Source: Palsa-661 sp035535015 (lineage in GTDB: Bacteria > Actinomycetota > Acidimicrobiia > Acidimicrobiales > UBA8190). Taken from it: a DNA stretch of 64,000 nt. Below are positions 8,367 through 17,511 of this stretch, in pieces. The stretch spans positions 62,001-126,000 of the forward strand of contig DATLQU010000011.1 in assembly GCA_035535015.1 (NCBI GenBank), given 5' to 3'. The translations under genes were made by a program, and so were the position numbers. Numbering within the stretch: the first letter of the stretch is position 1; each line of letters starts with the position of its first letter. The notes under the pieces are model-generated. The model did not search any database. It saw nothing but the letters and a program-made list of their open reading frames with translations, and had not been told where the DNA came from.

Positions 8367-9191
8367 TCAGCGCGACGGTGGCTCCTCGGCGCCGCCGGCG
8401 CGGTGCTCCACCTCCTGCCACAGACGCATCCCGATCGGGTGCTCGACCTCCTCGGCCAGATGGGCGACCAACCCGGCCGTCCGGGCGATGAGAACGAATC
8501 CCCGGACGCTCGTCGTGGGTACACCCATGTCGGCCAACGCCGCTCCGGCGGCTCCGGCTCCGTTGACGGGAAGAACCCGTCCGCTCTGGGCACTCTGCGC
8601 GTCCCGCACCATCTCCAGCAGACGCATGTGCGGGCCCAGGAGGCCCTCCTCGGTGGCCAACTCGTAGAGTCGGCCCGTGCGCGGATCGGCGTCGCGGTGC
8701 ACGGGATGTCCGAGGCCGGGAACGCGCCGGCCGGTTGCACGACAGCCGGCCACGGCGTCGTCGGCCACGCGTCGAAGGGTGGCGTCGTCCCCACCGGAGC
8801 CGTCGCCGGAGGCCTGTCGTAGGGCGTCGTGCAAGAACTCGGCCGTGTCCCCGGCCGGACCGAGCAAGACGCTCCCGGCACCGAGGAGGCCGGCGGCGAT
8901 CGCCCCTTGGATGGCCTCCGGCGCACCGGTGTAGGTCAATCGGGCGGCCAGGGCGCTCGGGGTGAGACCGTGGTCGGCCAGGGAGACGAGGACGGCGTCG
9001 AGCAGGCGTCTCTCGCCCGGCGTCGGCTCCCGGTGCGTGATCAGCAGATAGGCGAGCTCCGTGAGGGTGAGTCGACCCATGATCTCGCTCGGGAGATCCC
9101 GTCCGGCCACGGTGATGCGGTCAGCGGCGGATCCGCCGATCCACGTCGACAGCCATCGATCATCCGCCGGTGATGACGGTCGGTCAGCCAC
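8367..9191 (-). CDS. Citrate synthase / citryl-CoA lyase family protein
   Basis: The 274-residue product starts at GTG 9191, overlapping the stop of the acyl-CoA ligase gene (GTGGCTGA), so the two are coupled. It carries the shortened citrate-synthase fold: a small domain with LTELAYLLITHREPTPGERR and the active-site block GLGHPVHRDADPR (about residues 155-167). A late VNGAGAAGAALADMG segment and the conserved FVLIARTAGLVAHLAEE complete it. Family members cleave citryl-CoA or condense acyl-CoA with 2-oxo acids. It lacks the long N-terminal region of true citrate synthases. Next to the ligase, a role in activating and cleaving a carboxylic acid is reasonable, but the substrate is unknown. Confidence 0.75.
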   Translation of the reverse strand: MADRPSSPADDRWLSTWIGGSAADRITVAGRDLPSEIMGRLTLTELAYLLITHREPTPGERRLLDAVLVSLADHGLTPSALAARLTYTGAPEAIQGAIAAGLLGAGSVLLGPAGDTAEFLHDALRQASGDGSGGDDATLRRVADDAVAGCRATGRRVPGLGHPVHRDADPRTGRLYELATEEGLLGPHMRLLEMVRDAQSAQSGRVLPVNGAGAAGAALADMGVPTTSVRGFVLIARTAGLVAHLAEEVEHPIGMRLWQEVEHRAGGAEEPPSR

Positions 9192-10716
9192 CCGTTCGCT
9201 CCATGTCCAGCTCTCTTTCTGTGCGGTCCTGCGGAAGTTGGTGGGACGCCAGGCGTCCGGTCGGGGTGTGGGGGAGAGCGTCCACCAGCTCGAGGTAGCG
9301 GGGGACCTTGAAACGGGCCAGCCGGGCGGCGGCAAAGGCGTGCAGCGCGGTCAAGTCGACGGTCTGTCCCGGTGCGGCCACCACGAAGGCCTTGATGTCC
9401 TCTTCGGACAGGTCCGAGGGCACGCCGATGACGGCGACCTCGGCCACGGTGTCGTGGGACTGCAGAACCGACTCGACCTCGAGGGGTGACAGGTTCTCGC
9501 CCCGCCGGCGGATCACCTGTTTGCGCCGTCCCACGAAGGTGTAGGTCTCGTCCTCGTTGGCGTGGACGAGGTCGCCCGTTCTGAGCCAGCCATCCACGAG
9601 CACGGAGGCCGTCTCGTCGGGCATCTCGTAATACCCGGGCATGATGGCCGGATTGCGCAGCTCGAGCTCGCCGACTTCTCCCGGAGCCACTTCCCGCCCC
9701 CCTTCCACCACCCGGGCGTCGTTCACGTGGCCGAGCTCGGGATGTTGCCGGGCGGCGCCCATGGTTCCGTAGGGCCGAGTCCCCCGGCGCCAGATCAGGC
9801 CGTAGGGGGTCTCCGAGAGGCCGTAGCCACAGACGAGCTCCAGGCCGAATCGCGCTTCGATCTCCAATTGCCGCCCTCTCGTCGGCGACGGTCCCGTGTA
9901 GCAGAGCCGTACGGGATTGTCGGCGTCGTCGGGACGCTCGGGTTGGCGCATCAGGATCTCCAACATGGCCCCGATGGCGTTGAACTCGGTGGCGTCAAAA
10001 CGCCGGGCGGCGTCGAAGAAGGTGCGGGCCGAGAAATGTTCCAGAATGACCACGCTGGCCCGGGCGGCGATCGACCCGAGGACGGTGTAGACGGGGGCGT
10101 TGATATGGAAGAGGGGCAGCGACGTCATCAACCTGTCTTGCGCGGTCAACCCCATCCAGAAGGGGAAGCCTTCGCCGGCCATGACGTAGGCGCGATGGGT
10201 CTGCATGACCAGCTTGGACCGACCGGTGGTCCCCGATGTGGGGATCATGACGGCGACATCCCCGGGATCGAGGTCGGCCGGACCGATCCCGTCCCCGGTC
10301 GCGTCGAACAGCAGGCTGACGTCAGCGACGGCAACCTGTTGGCCGTCGGCTGGGGCGGCGTCGGAGGTGGACTCCACCGTCTCGTCGGAGACGACCAGGT
10401 GGGGTGACACCTGGTCGATGAATCCGCGCAGCTCGTCGGCCGTGCTGGCCGGGTTGACGGCCACCTGAATGGCGCCCACCTCCATCAGAGCCAGCCAGGC
10501 GAGCAGATAGTCGGGGGTGTTGCGGGAGGTGACGAGGACACGGTGACCCGACCCCACGCCGGCCGCCCGGAACCACGACGACGCCCGCTCGACACGCCCG
10601 AGGGCCTGCCCATAGGTGAGGCGGCTCCCATCGGAGCCGAGAAGCCAGGTCTTGTCCGGCACCTGCTCGACGGTCCGTCGGAACAGAAGCGGAATTGTTC
10701 TCTTCACCGTCGGCAC
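9184..10716 (-). CDS. AMP-dependent acyl-CoA ligase
   Basis: The 510-residue product is an ANL-superfamily enzyme that activates a carboxylic acid through an acyl-adenylate and transfers it to CoA. The P-loop-like VAVMIPTSGTTGRSKLVM is at about residues 158-175 and YGLSETPYG near 300. The WLRTGDLV block lies near 385 and the hinge RRKQVIRRRGENLSPLEVE near 405. The adenylation-domain lysine lies in RLARFKVPRYLELV... PTGRLASHQL at the C-terminus. It resembles the crotonobetaine/carnitine-CoA ligase-like branch. It overlaps and is upstream of the citryl-CoA lyase-family gene. Confidence 0.9.
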   Translation of the reverse strand: MPTVKRTIPLLFRRTVEQVPDKTWLLGSDGSRLTYGQALGRVERASSWFRAAGVGSGHRVLVTSRNTPDYLLAWLALMEVGAIQVAVNPASTADELRGFIDQVSPHLVVSDETVESTSDAAPADGQQVAVADVSLLFDATGDGIGPADLDPGDVAVMIPTSGTTGRSKLVMQTHRAYVMAGEGFPFWMGLTAQDRLMTSLPLFHINAPVYTVLGSIAARASVVILEHFSARTFFDAARRFDATEFNAIGAMLEILMRQPERPDDADNPVRLCYTGPSPTRGRQLEIEARFGLELVCGYGLSETPYGLIWRRGTRPYGTMGAARQHPELGHVNDARVVEGGREVAPGEVGELELRNPAIMPGYYEMPDETASVLVDGWLRTGDLVHANEDETYTFVGRRKQVIRRRGENLSPLEVESVLQSHDTVAEVAVIGVPSDLSEEDIKAFVVAAPGQTVDLTALHAFAAARLARFKVPRYLELVDALPHTPTGRLASHQLPQDRTERELDMERTGG

Positions 10717-10752
10717 CTTGAGGAGAGGACAGGGTCAGAGCGTCCGGGCGTC

Positions 10753-11196
10753 TCAGTCGACGTCGGTGTCGACGATCAGCAGACTGCAGGGGCAGCGGTG
10801 GGCCACCTTGTTGGGGACGCTGCCCAGCACGAACCGTTTCATGCCCGCCATGCCCCGGTTGCCCACCACCACCAGATCGGCGTGGGTGGTCTCGGCCATC
10901 TGGACGAGCATGTCGGCCGGGTCGCCGTCGACATTGTGCATCTCGACGGACACCCCCTGGCGCTCGGCCTCGGCGTGGACCTGAGCGGAAATGTGCTCGC
11001 CGCCCTGGCGTGCAGCCTCGTTGACGGTGAGCACCGCCCCCGGATCGCCGTAGCCGGCCGTGGCCATCGAGACCAGACGGATCACGTGGACGACATGGAC
11101 CGTCGCCCCGGTCAGCCTGGCCATGGCGAAGGCCTCCCTGACGGCGACGCCAGCCCGATCCGATCCGTCCGTACCCACGACGATGGTCTTGTACAT
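10753..11196 (-). CDS. Universal stress protein (UspA domain)
   Basis: The open frame reaches 11427, but the family start MYKTIVVGTDGSDRA lies at ATG 11196, preceded by TTGGAGC, giving 147 residues. The ATP-binding signature is at the C-terminus: DLVVVGNRGMAGMKRFVLGS followed by CPCSLLIVDTD, matching the G-2x-G-9x-G(S/T) rule of ATP-binding Usp proteins. Such proteins help survival under starvation or redox stress. It lies 37 bp upstream of the acyl-CoA ligase on the same strand, so co-transcription is possible. Confidence 0.9.
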   Translation of the reverse strand: MYKTIVVGTDGSDRAGVAVREAFAMARLTGATVHVVHVIRLVSMATAGYGDPGAVLTVNEAARQGGEHISAQVHAEAERQGVSVEMHNVDGDPADMLVQMAETTHADLVVVGNRGMAGMKRFVLGSVPNKVAHRCPCSLLIVDTDVD

Positions 11197-11338
11197 GCTG
11201 ACGCTCCAAGTCCGACGGGGGGATGTCCCGGCCGAAGAGTAGATCGGATCGCTTTGGTCGTCCTCCGCAGCCCCGATCTCCGAACGGGGCACTAACCTGG
11301 ACGTGTAGTCCCGGCCCGCCGGCCCGAGAGGAGGCGTC

Positions 11339-11908
11339 ATGTCCGACGACAGCCAAGGAAGCGTTGAGGGCCCCCGCTGGAGGGGCATCAACCATCTGGC
11401 CCTGATCACGGCCGACATGGACGCCACCGTCCGCTTCTACCACGGGGTGCTCGGCGCCCGGCTCGTGGCCACCATCGGGACTCCGCAGTTCCGGCACTAC
11501 TTCTTCGAGTTCGGACCGCAGAACACGGTGGCCTTCTTCGAGTACACGGGCGTCCCCGCCGAGGTGTTCGCCAAGCCCGCCGGAGTGCCCGACCCCCGGG
11601 CCCCGCAGTTCGACCACCTGTCGTTCAACCTTCCCGACGAAAACGCCCTCATGGCCCTCCGGGACCGTCTGAAGTCGGCCGGATGCGAGATCACCGACGT
11701 CGTCGACCACAGCTTCATCCGGTCGGTCTACTTCACCGACCCCAATGGCATCGCTCTCGAGGCGTCGTGTTGGGTGCTGGACGCCACCGGTCGTCCGGCC
11801 GACTACGGCGACGAGCGCCTGTTCGCCGATCCTGATCCCGTTCCCGCTGTCCGTGAGCTGCGCGAAACGGGCAAGGTGGCGGCCACGCCGCGCACCCGGC
11901 TCGTCTGA
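11339..11908 (+). CDS. VOC family (glyoxalase/dioxygenase superfamily) protein
   Basis: The 189-residue product has one vicinal-oxygen-chelate module. The first half reads RGINHLALITADMDATVRFY with the metal His in INHLAL. The second half reads FDHLSFNLPDENALMALRDR and ends with VYFTDPNGIALEAS, which supplies the metal Glu. Members include glyoxalase I, extradiol dioxygenases and fosfomycin-resistance-type enzymes. The reaction here is unknown. GGAGGCGTC immediately precedes ATG. It is convergent with the P450 gene, one base apart. Confidence 0.85.
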   Translation: MSDDSQGSVEGPRWRGINHLALITADMDATVRFYHGVLGARLVATIGTPQFRHYFFEFGPQNTVAFFEYTGVPAEVFAKPAGVPDPRAPQFDHLSFNLPDENALMALRDRLKSAGCEITDVVDHSFIRSVYFTDPNGIALEASCWVLDATGRPADYGDERLFADPDPVPAVRELRETGKVAATPRTRLV

Positions 11909-11909
11909 T

Positions 11910-13145
11910 TCATCCCTTTCGCCCTGAGGGCTCCCCGGGGTGACAAGAGGGAAAGAGCAGCGTGAGGTTTCTGACCGAACGCAGGCCGTCTGAATACTCG
12001 GGGACGAAACCGCTCGGAAGGTCGTAGTGCGGAATCCGGCGGTGCCACTCCCGTAGCGCCACCCGTAGTTCCTGGCGGGCCAGATGAGATCCCAGGCACC
12101 GGTGGATACCCCCACCGAAGGCGATGTGCCGGTTCGGACTGCGCTCGAAGATGACCTCGTCGGGCTTCTCGAATTCCTTTTCGTCGGTGTTGGCCGATCC
12201 CAGGCAGGCGAGGACGAAGTCGCCGTTCTTCACGGGGCATCCTTCGATCTCGGCGTCGGCCTTCGCCACCCGGATGATGGTCATGACGGGCGTCTCCCAT
12301 CGCAACAACTCCTCCACGGCCGACGGGATGATGGCCGGGTCGTCCACGAGACGTTGGCGATGCGCCGGATGCTCGGCCAGGAACTTAAAGCTGCAGGTCA
12401 GGGTGTCGGTGATGGTGTCGAGGCCGGCCAGGATCATAAGGAAGCTGATGTCCACGATCTCGTCGTCGGTCAGGCGTACACCGTCGACGTCGGTGGTGAG
12501 GAGCTTCGAGAGCAGGTCATCGCCGGGTTCGTCATGGCGGCGCTCGGCGATGACGGCCTCGAAGTAGCGGTAGACGTCGCGGGCGTTGGCCTGTCGACTG
12601 GCCAGGTGCTCGTCCGACGTGGTGCCCTCGGGCCGCTGGGTCCGTTCGTTGAAGGCGAGCAGCCGCGGCAGTTCGGATAGCGGGAGGCCGAACAGGCGCA
12701 GGAAGATGGTGGAGGGCAGCGGGATGGCGAACTCGTTGGTGAAGTCACAGCTCCCTCTGTCCACGAAGGAGTCGATCAGCTCGTTCACCTGGGCCCTGAT
12801 CTGAGGCTCGAGCTTGGCCATCTGCTTGGGGGCGAAGAGGGGGTCGAGGAGTTTGCGGTACTTGCGGTGCTCGGGTGGATCGATCTGCAGGGGGATGAGA
12901 GGGCGCTCGACCCCGAGAGGTGCCCCTTCCATGCCCGAGGAGTAGACCCCGGCATTGCGCAGGGCGGTGTCGAGGGCGGCCCTGGTCGTGGTCTGCACGG
13001 CGCCCGGCACACTCAGAAGGGGGCGACGGGCGCGCATCTTGGCGTAGTGGGGCTGCGGGAACTCCAGGAAGGCTTGATCGTTTCCGCCGAAGACCATCAG
13101 GTCGCCGTCGACTTCCGGCGTACCCATGTCGGGTGTCGTCGTCAT
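11910..13145 (-). CDS. Cytochrome P450
   Basis: The 411-residue soluble P450 has all landmark motifs. The I-helix oxygen-activation motif AGLDT is at 240-244, the K-helix ExxR (EELLR) at 278-282 and the heme ligand loop FGGGIHRCLG at 343-352 with the thiolate Cys350. The substrate-binding region QIDPPEHRKYRKLLDPLF (88-104) is typical of bacterial CYP107/CYP125-like hydroxylases. It needs a ferredoxin and reductase, neither of which is nearby. It lies downstream of an SRPBCC protein, a broken alcohol dehydrogenase and a VOC protein on the same strand, consistent with an operon for oxidising a hydrophobic compound. Confidence 0.93.
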   Translation of the reverse strand: MTTTPDMGTPEVDGDLMVFGGNDQAFLEFPQPHYAKMRARRPLLSVPGAVQTTTRAALDTALRNAGVYSSGMEGAPLGVERPLIPLQIDPPEHRKYRKLLDPLFAPKQMAKLEPQIRAQVNELIDSFVDRGSCDFTNEFAIPLPSTIFLRLFGLPLSELPRLLAFNERTQRPEGTTSDEHLASRQANARDVYRYFEAVIAERRHDEPGDDLLSKLLTTDVDGVRLTDDEIVDISFLMILAGLDTITDTLTCSFKFLAEHPAHRQRLVDDPAIIPSAVEELLRWETPVMTIIRVAKADAEIEGCPVKNGDFVLACLGSANTDEKEFEKPDEVIFERSPNRHIAFGGGIHRCLGSHLARQELRVALREWHRRIPHYDLPSGFVPEYSDGLRSVRNLTLLFPSCHPGEPSGRKG

Positions 13146-13182
13146 GACCCATCATCTTATGGAACGGCCGTCACCGAGCCTG

Positions 13183-13644
13183 TCAACGGTCAGGCCGCTC
13201 CCGACGCTCCAGGTGCTGGAACTCCACCATCAGGGGTATCAGGAAGCCGATAGAGGCACTGGTCAGCACGTAGTCGGCGTTCGGCCCGTGGGTGACCCGC
13301 TTCTCGATGTCGATCACCCGGACCCGGTCGTCACCCACCGCATAGGCCTTGGCCCGCTCCACCAGGGTTTCGAGCTCGGCCACCGTCGACACCTGGAGAC
13401 CGAAATGGTCGAGCGCCGGTGCCACCAGGTAGGGATGGGCGGGCAGGAGGTAGACGAACTGAGCCGGTGCCCCCGTATACAGGATCAGAGGGTGGCCCGA
13501 TTCTCCGCCGTTATCTCCCTCGGTCCACCCGAAGACCTCGCCGAAGAAGGCGAGCACGGGGGCGGGCCCGACCTCGTCGAGGACCGACGGATCGGCGCTG
13601 ATGGCCACGTGGTTCAGGCGAGGGGGACAGCCGGGCTCGGTCAC
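13183..13644 (-). CDS. VOC family protein
   Basis: The 153-residue product starts with GTG 13644, overlapping the stop of the alcohol dehydrogenase relic by 4 nt. It has a glyoxalase-like fold: PPRLNHVAISADPSVLDEV, then FFGEVFGWTE, and APALDHFGLQVSTVAELETL in the second half. The terminal metal glutamate region (GFLIPLMVEFQHLERR) is present. Function is not known. The 37-bp gap to the P450 gene supports co-transcription. Confidence 0.78.
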   Translation of the reverse strand: MTEPGCPPRLNHVAISADPSVLDEVGPAPVLAFFGEVFGWTEGDNGGESGHPLILYTGAPAQFVYLLPAHPYLVAPALDHFGLQVSTVAELETLVERAKAYAVGDDRVRVIDIEKRVTHGPNADYVLTSASIGFLIPLMVEFQHLERRERPDR

Positions 13645-14662
13645 CGGACTTCCCGGCGCCGGACCATGACCTTGCCCGGGATTTCGCCGCCAGCCCGGCG
13701 CTCCATGGCGTCGATGAGACCGTCGAGCGCCACATCGTCAGGCTCGATGAGGAGATCCGTGGGCAGGGCACCACTGGCCAGGAGTTCGAGGGCCGGTCCG
13801 AAACCGTCGTCGTCGTAGTTGTAGGCGCCGAGAGCGGTCAGCTCGAGCACGATCATCCGGTTGTGGTTGATCCGGGGCAACTGACGCCCGGTGCCGACGA
13901 AGATCAGAGTGCCGGCGAAGTCGAGCTGATCGAGGCCGACCTCGGCGGCACCGGCCTGTCCCGAACATTCGAAGACCACGGCAAAAGGCCTCTCGACGGG
14001 TTGACCGAGTGGCGCCGAGAGAAGCTCATCGGGCGAAAAGACAGAGGTGGCCCCGATAGCCGAGGCCCGGGCGCGCCGCACGGGGGAGGGTTCCGACACG
14101 GTGACATCGCCCACGCCACGCGCCAGCAGGACCGACAGGGTCAGAAGGCCCACAGGCCCGGCGCCGGTGACGAGGACCCGATCGTCGGCCTCCACCCCGG
14201 ACAGGTTGCCGTGTGGATGGCGATGGCGGTGGGTGCGGTGAGGGCCGCAGCGCGGGTGGAAAGAGTCTCGGGGATGCGCACCAGCCGATCGGCGGATACC
14301 ACGAGATAGCGGCAGAAGGCGCCGCCGAACGACAGGTAATCCGGTGGCTCGCGTCCGAGGCATACCGACGGCCGGCCTCGTCGACAGGGCCGTCACCGGC
14401 CGCAGCCCGGGGCCGGTCCGGATACCACCCGGGCGCCGGGCTCCCATCCCGAGACGTCTTCGCCGGTGGCGACAACGGTGCCCGCCCATTCGTGGCCGAG
14501 AACCGTCCCCGGCCGGGCGTATCCCTCGAGGACGAGATGCATGTCGCTCCCGCAGATCCCGCATTGAGCCACTTCGACCAGCACCTCGTCGGGTTCGGCC
14601 TTGGGCACAGGAAGGTCCTGGACGGCCATCTTTCCGTCCCCGATGTAGACGGCGGCCGGCAT
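13641..14662 (-). pseudogene. Zinc-dependent (MDR) alcohol dehydrogenase, broken by a TGA and a frameshift
   Basis: The N-terminal part MPAAVYIGDGKMAVQDLPVP runs through CGICGSDMHLVLEG and LGHEWAGTVV with catalytic zinc ligands intact. It then stops at TGA 14395-14393, where the structural-zinc motif should read GCGRC(x)PC. The frame continues beyond the stop with RPCRRGRPSVC and FCRYLVVSADRLVRIPETLS. Near 14212 a one-base deletion moves the homology to the frame that ends at 13641 (NLSGVEADDRVLVTGAGPVG, the NAD(P) Rossmann site). The TGA replaces a cysteine codon. It sits in an apparent operon between SRPBCC and VOC genes. ATG 14677 is an alternative start. Confidence 0.78.
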
Positions 14663-14684
14663 CAGCTCCGAGAGCACGTCAATT

Positions 14685-15152
14685 TCAAGCCGGTGACTCG
14701 GTCAGCTCAGCGATGCGTTCGAGCGTCTTCTCCATGTTCTGTTGAGTCTTCTTCGGAAGACCGCCCATCTTGAGCATGAACCGTTGGTGGTCCTGGGACA
14801 CGTCCCAGCTCTCGCGCACCAGGGTCCCGCCGTCGGTCGGCTCCAGTTCGTAGCGCCAGATCCGGCCAGCGGCGATCCGCCCGATGAATCCCGGCGGTCG
14901 GGCCTGCCAGGCGATCCGCCGGTTGTCCTCGAACTCGATCACCGTATTGACCATGGAATAGGCGATGCCCATCTTCATGGACATCCCGAACGTGGACCCG
15001 AGCTCCAGCCGAGCGGGAGCGCCCGTTTTGGCCCTTTTCACCGTGCCCGAGCCGTCGATGTCGGGATGACGCGACGCATCGGCCAACAGGGCGAAGATGG
15101 CTTCGGCAGGCGCCTGAATCACCTTCTCGACCATGACGACGTCACCGTCCAT
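14685..15152 (-). CDS. SRPBCC (polyketide cyclase/START-like) family protein
   Basis: The 155-residue product starts at ATG 15152 with an excellent GCAAGGAGGTCCCC leader; the longer open frame upstream belongs to the neighbouring relic. It has the SRPBCC pattern: VEKVIQAPAEAIFALLADAS at the N-terminus, then HPDIDGSGTV, a mid-domain strand RIAWQARPPGF and a C-terminal helix (MLKMGGLPKKTQQNMEKTLE). These proteins bind hydrophobic ligands. It is the first gene of the catabolic operon with the dehydrogenase relic, VOC and P450, so it may bind the same substrate. Confidence 0.82.
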   Translation of the reverse strand: MDGDVVMVEKVIQAPAEAIFALLADASRHPDIDGSGTVKRAKTGAPARLELGSTFGMSMKMGIAYSMVNTVIEFEDNRRIAWQARPPGFIGRIAAGRIWRYELEPTDGGTLVRESWDVSQDHQRFMLKMGGLPKKTQQNMEKTLERIAELTESPA

Positions 15153-15215
15153 GGGGACCTCCTTGCTCGTGGGACCACATTCTGGCCGAGTCGCCCGGCC
15201 GTTGCTCTCCGGTGC

Positions 15216-15855
15216 TCGGGGAATCACCCACTCGCCCGGTGCGCCGTTGGCGATACCGGCGAAGAGAAGAAGGGCCGATGCCCTGGTGACGGCGATACGG
15301 TCGGGCAGATCGGAGAACGAGACACAACCGGTGATCGATTGCCCGGGGGGCAACGGAGGCGGGGACGTCCTGCGGCTCGCTTTCACCGGTCCTCGAGGGC
15401 AGCCCCTCGAAATTGCATAGGGGCTGCCCGTAGCGGTTGCCACATCGAGGTCGAGTCCCCACTCGATGGAGAGGTCGTACTCGTCACCTTGGTCGACCGG
15501 GGGAAGGGGCAGTCACCCTTTTGCCGATCGTGATCCTGAGTTCGACCTCTCGACCTCCGGGGGTAGCAGCCAGCGGTACCGATGCTGCCGGATCGATCAC
15601 CTGATCAACGGTGATAGGGATCTTCGCCGTCTGGGGACCGGTCGACAGCTGTTGGGCGGCGGTGAGGGCGAATCTCCCACCGAGATGGGCGACTTCGGAC
15701 GGGAGCGTGGCCGTTGCCGGCTGCGCCGTCGACGTCGCCGAGGTCGCTGTCGTCGACGCACGTTCCGCTGGTGAAGCCGTTTCGTTGATTCCGGCGCGCG
15801 ACGTCACGGTTCCCACCAGCATCGACACCAGAAACCAGCGACGTCCTCGGACCAT
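15216..15855 (-). pseudogene. Degenerate exported DUF4352-like protein
   Basis: The N-terminal frame (15855-15484) gives a signal-like MVRGRRWFLVSMLVGTVTS, a Thr/Ala linker, and IPITVDQVIDPAASVPLAAT. That matches the start of DUF4352-type domains, but the frame ends early at GRPR. A second frame (about 15500-15216) gives DEYDLSIEWGLDLDV, SPYAISRGCP and LPPGQSITGCVSFSDLPD, ending GEWVIP, which looks like the C-terminal half. Joining them needs at least one indel. The last part is in frame with the SRPBCC gene. Assignment is from pattern memory and is moderate. Confidence 0.45.
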
Positions 15856-16011
15856 GGATCCATCGTGCCGGCGCCCCCCGGCGCCCCCGGGCAGCGCTTC
15901 TGGACGAAGTCTCCGTGTCGGGGAGGGGCAAGGGCCCGACTACGATCGGTGAGCGACGATACCGACCGCTCATCCCTGGGAACGTGGCGGCTGTCTTGGT
16001 GGGAGTGAAGC

Positions 16012-17511
16012 GTGACGACGACGGCCATCGGTCGAGCGGGAAGCGGCGAAGACACTGACCGTCGACGGTGGTTGGCGCTCGTGGTCCTCTGCGTCGGTCA
16101 ACTGATGATCGTCCTCGACGCCACCGTGGTGAACGTGGCACTGCCCACCATCCAGCACGAACTCCACTTCACCCAATCCTCGTTGGCCTGGGTCATCAAC
16201 GCCTACCTGATCACTTTCGGAGGCCTTCTCCTTCTGGCCGGACGACTGGGAGACCTCATCGGTCCGAAGAGGATCTTCATCACCGGATTGAGCGTCTTCA
16301 CCGCCGCCTCCGCCCTCTGCGGATTCGCCCAGAGCCAGCCGGAGCTGATCGTTGCCCGCTTCATCCAAGGGGCGGGGGCTGCCATCGTGGCCGCCACCAT
16401 CCTGGGCATCCTGGTCACCCTTTTTCCCGAGCCCCGGGAGAAGGCCAAGGCCATGGGCGTCTACGCGTTCGTGGCGTCGGCCGGTGGGTCGATCGGCCTT
16501 CTCGCCGGGGGGGTGCTGACCCAGGCGCTCAGCTGGCATTGGATCTTCTTCATCAACCTGCCTATCGGTGCCGTCGCCCTCGTACTGGGCACGGCGCTGA
16601 TCCCCGGGCACAAGGGAACGGGCATCCATGACGGCGTCGACGTCCTCGGTGCCCTGATGGTGACCACGTCCGTGATGCTGCTCGTCTATGCCATCGTGAA
16701 GGCCAGCGACTACGGCTGGGAATCCGTGCGTACCATCGCCGTCGGGCTCGGTGCCCTGGTGCTGCTCGGGGGATTCGTCCGGCTCGAATCCCGTATCCAA
16801 CACCCGCTCGTGCCGCTGCGGATGTTCCGCTCGCGCAACCTGACGGGCGCCACCTTCATCCGGATGCTGTTTCCCATCGGGATGTTCGGGCAGTTCTTTC
16901 TCGGCGCTCTCTACCTTCAGCATGTGCTCGGCTACAGCGCCATCACCACAGGCCTCGCCTTCATGCCCATGAATCTGGCCGTCGGCATCTTCTCGCTGAC
17001 CGTGGCCGCCCGGATCATGACGCGGGTGGGGGCCAAAGCCACCCTCATGCCCGGACTGGCCTTCATCGCGGTGGGGCTGGCCCTGTTCTCCCGCGTTCCG
17101 GTCCACGGTCACTTCCTGTCCGACGTCCTGCCCGGGATGTGTCTCTTTGGCATCGGTGCCGGTCTGGCCTTCACGCCGTCCATCGCGCTGGCCATGGCCG
17201 ACGCCGCGCCGGCCGACACGGGCCTGGCCTCGGGCTTGGCCAACGTGTCATTGCAGATGGGGGCGGCCATCGGCATCGCCGTGCTGGCCAGCATCTCGAC
17301 GTCGCGGACACGGGTCTTGCTGGCAGGCGGCTCCAAGCGTGCCGCCGCCCTGGCCGGTGGGTACCACGTCGGCTATCTCATCGCCGCCGGCTGCATCGTG
17401 AGCGCTTTCGCGATTGCCGCCGTGGTGCTCCGGGACGGGAGTGTCGGGAAAGCCCAGACGATGGACCAGCGGACCACACTCCACATGGGCGAGGGCGAGT
17501 CGGGCTACTGA
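16012..17511 (+). CDS. MFS exporter, DHA2 (EmrB/QacA) family
   Basis: The 499-residue protein has about fourteen hydrophobic helices. Family motifs are present: motif D1 LDATVVNVALPTIQ at residues 34-47, motif A GGLLLLAGRLGDLIGPKR near 65-82, and motif C-like ASAGGSIGLLAGGVLTQ near 155. Such pumps use the proton gradient to export drugs or lipophilic compounds. The start is GTG 16012. The gene overlaps the convergent GGDEF-EAL gene by 7 nt. No regulator of the TetR or MarR type adjoins it. Confidence 0.92.
   Translation: MTTTAIGRAGSGEDTDRRRWLALVVLCVGQLMIVLDATVVNVALPTIQHELHFTQSSLAWVINAYLITFGGLLLLAGRLGDLIGPKRIFITGLSVFTAASALCGFAQSQPELIVARFIQGAGAAIVAATILGILVTLFPEPREKAKAMGVYAFVASAGGSIGLLAGGVLTQALSWHWIFFINLPIGAVALVLGTALIPGHKGTGIHDGVDVLGALMVTTSVMLLVYAIVKASDYGWESVRTIAVGLGALVLLGGFVRLESRIQHPLVPLRMFRSRNLTGATFIRMLFPIGMFGQFFLGALYLQHVLGYSAITTGLAFMPMNLAVGIFSLTVAARIMTRVGAKATLMPGLAFIAVGLALFSRVPVHGHFLSDVLPGMCLFGIGAGLAFTPSIALAMADAAPADTGLASGLANVSLQMGAAIGIAVLASISTSRTRVLLAGGSKRAAALAGGYHVGYLIAAGCIVSAFAIAAVVLRDGSVGKAQTMDQRTTLHMGEGESGY

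Noticed and set aside
10322..12115. 597-codon minus-strand frame
   Set aside because: It overlaps the ligase, Usp and VOC genes in other frames and reads as low-complexity sequence.
14393..14395. Selenocysteine codon in the alcohol dehydrogenase
   Set aside because: A second independent frameshift downstream and no visible SECIS-like element make decay the simpler reading.
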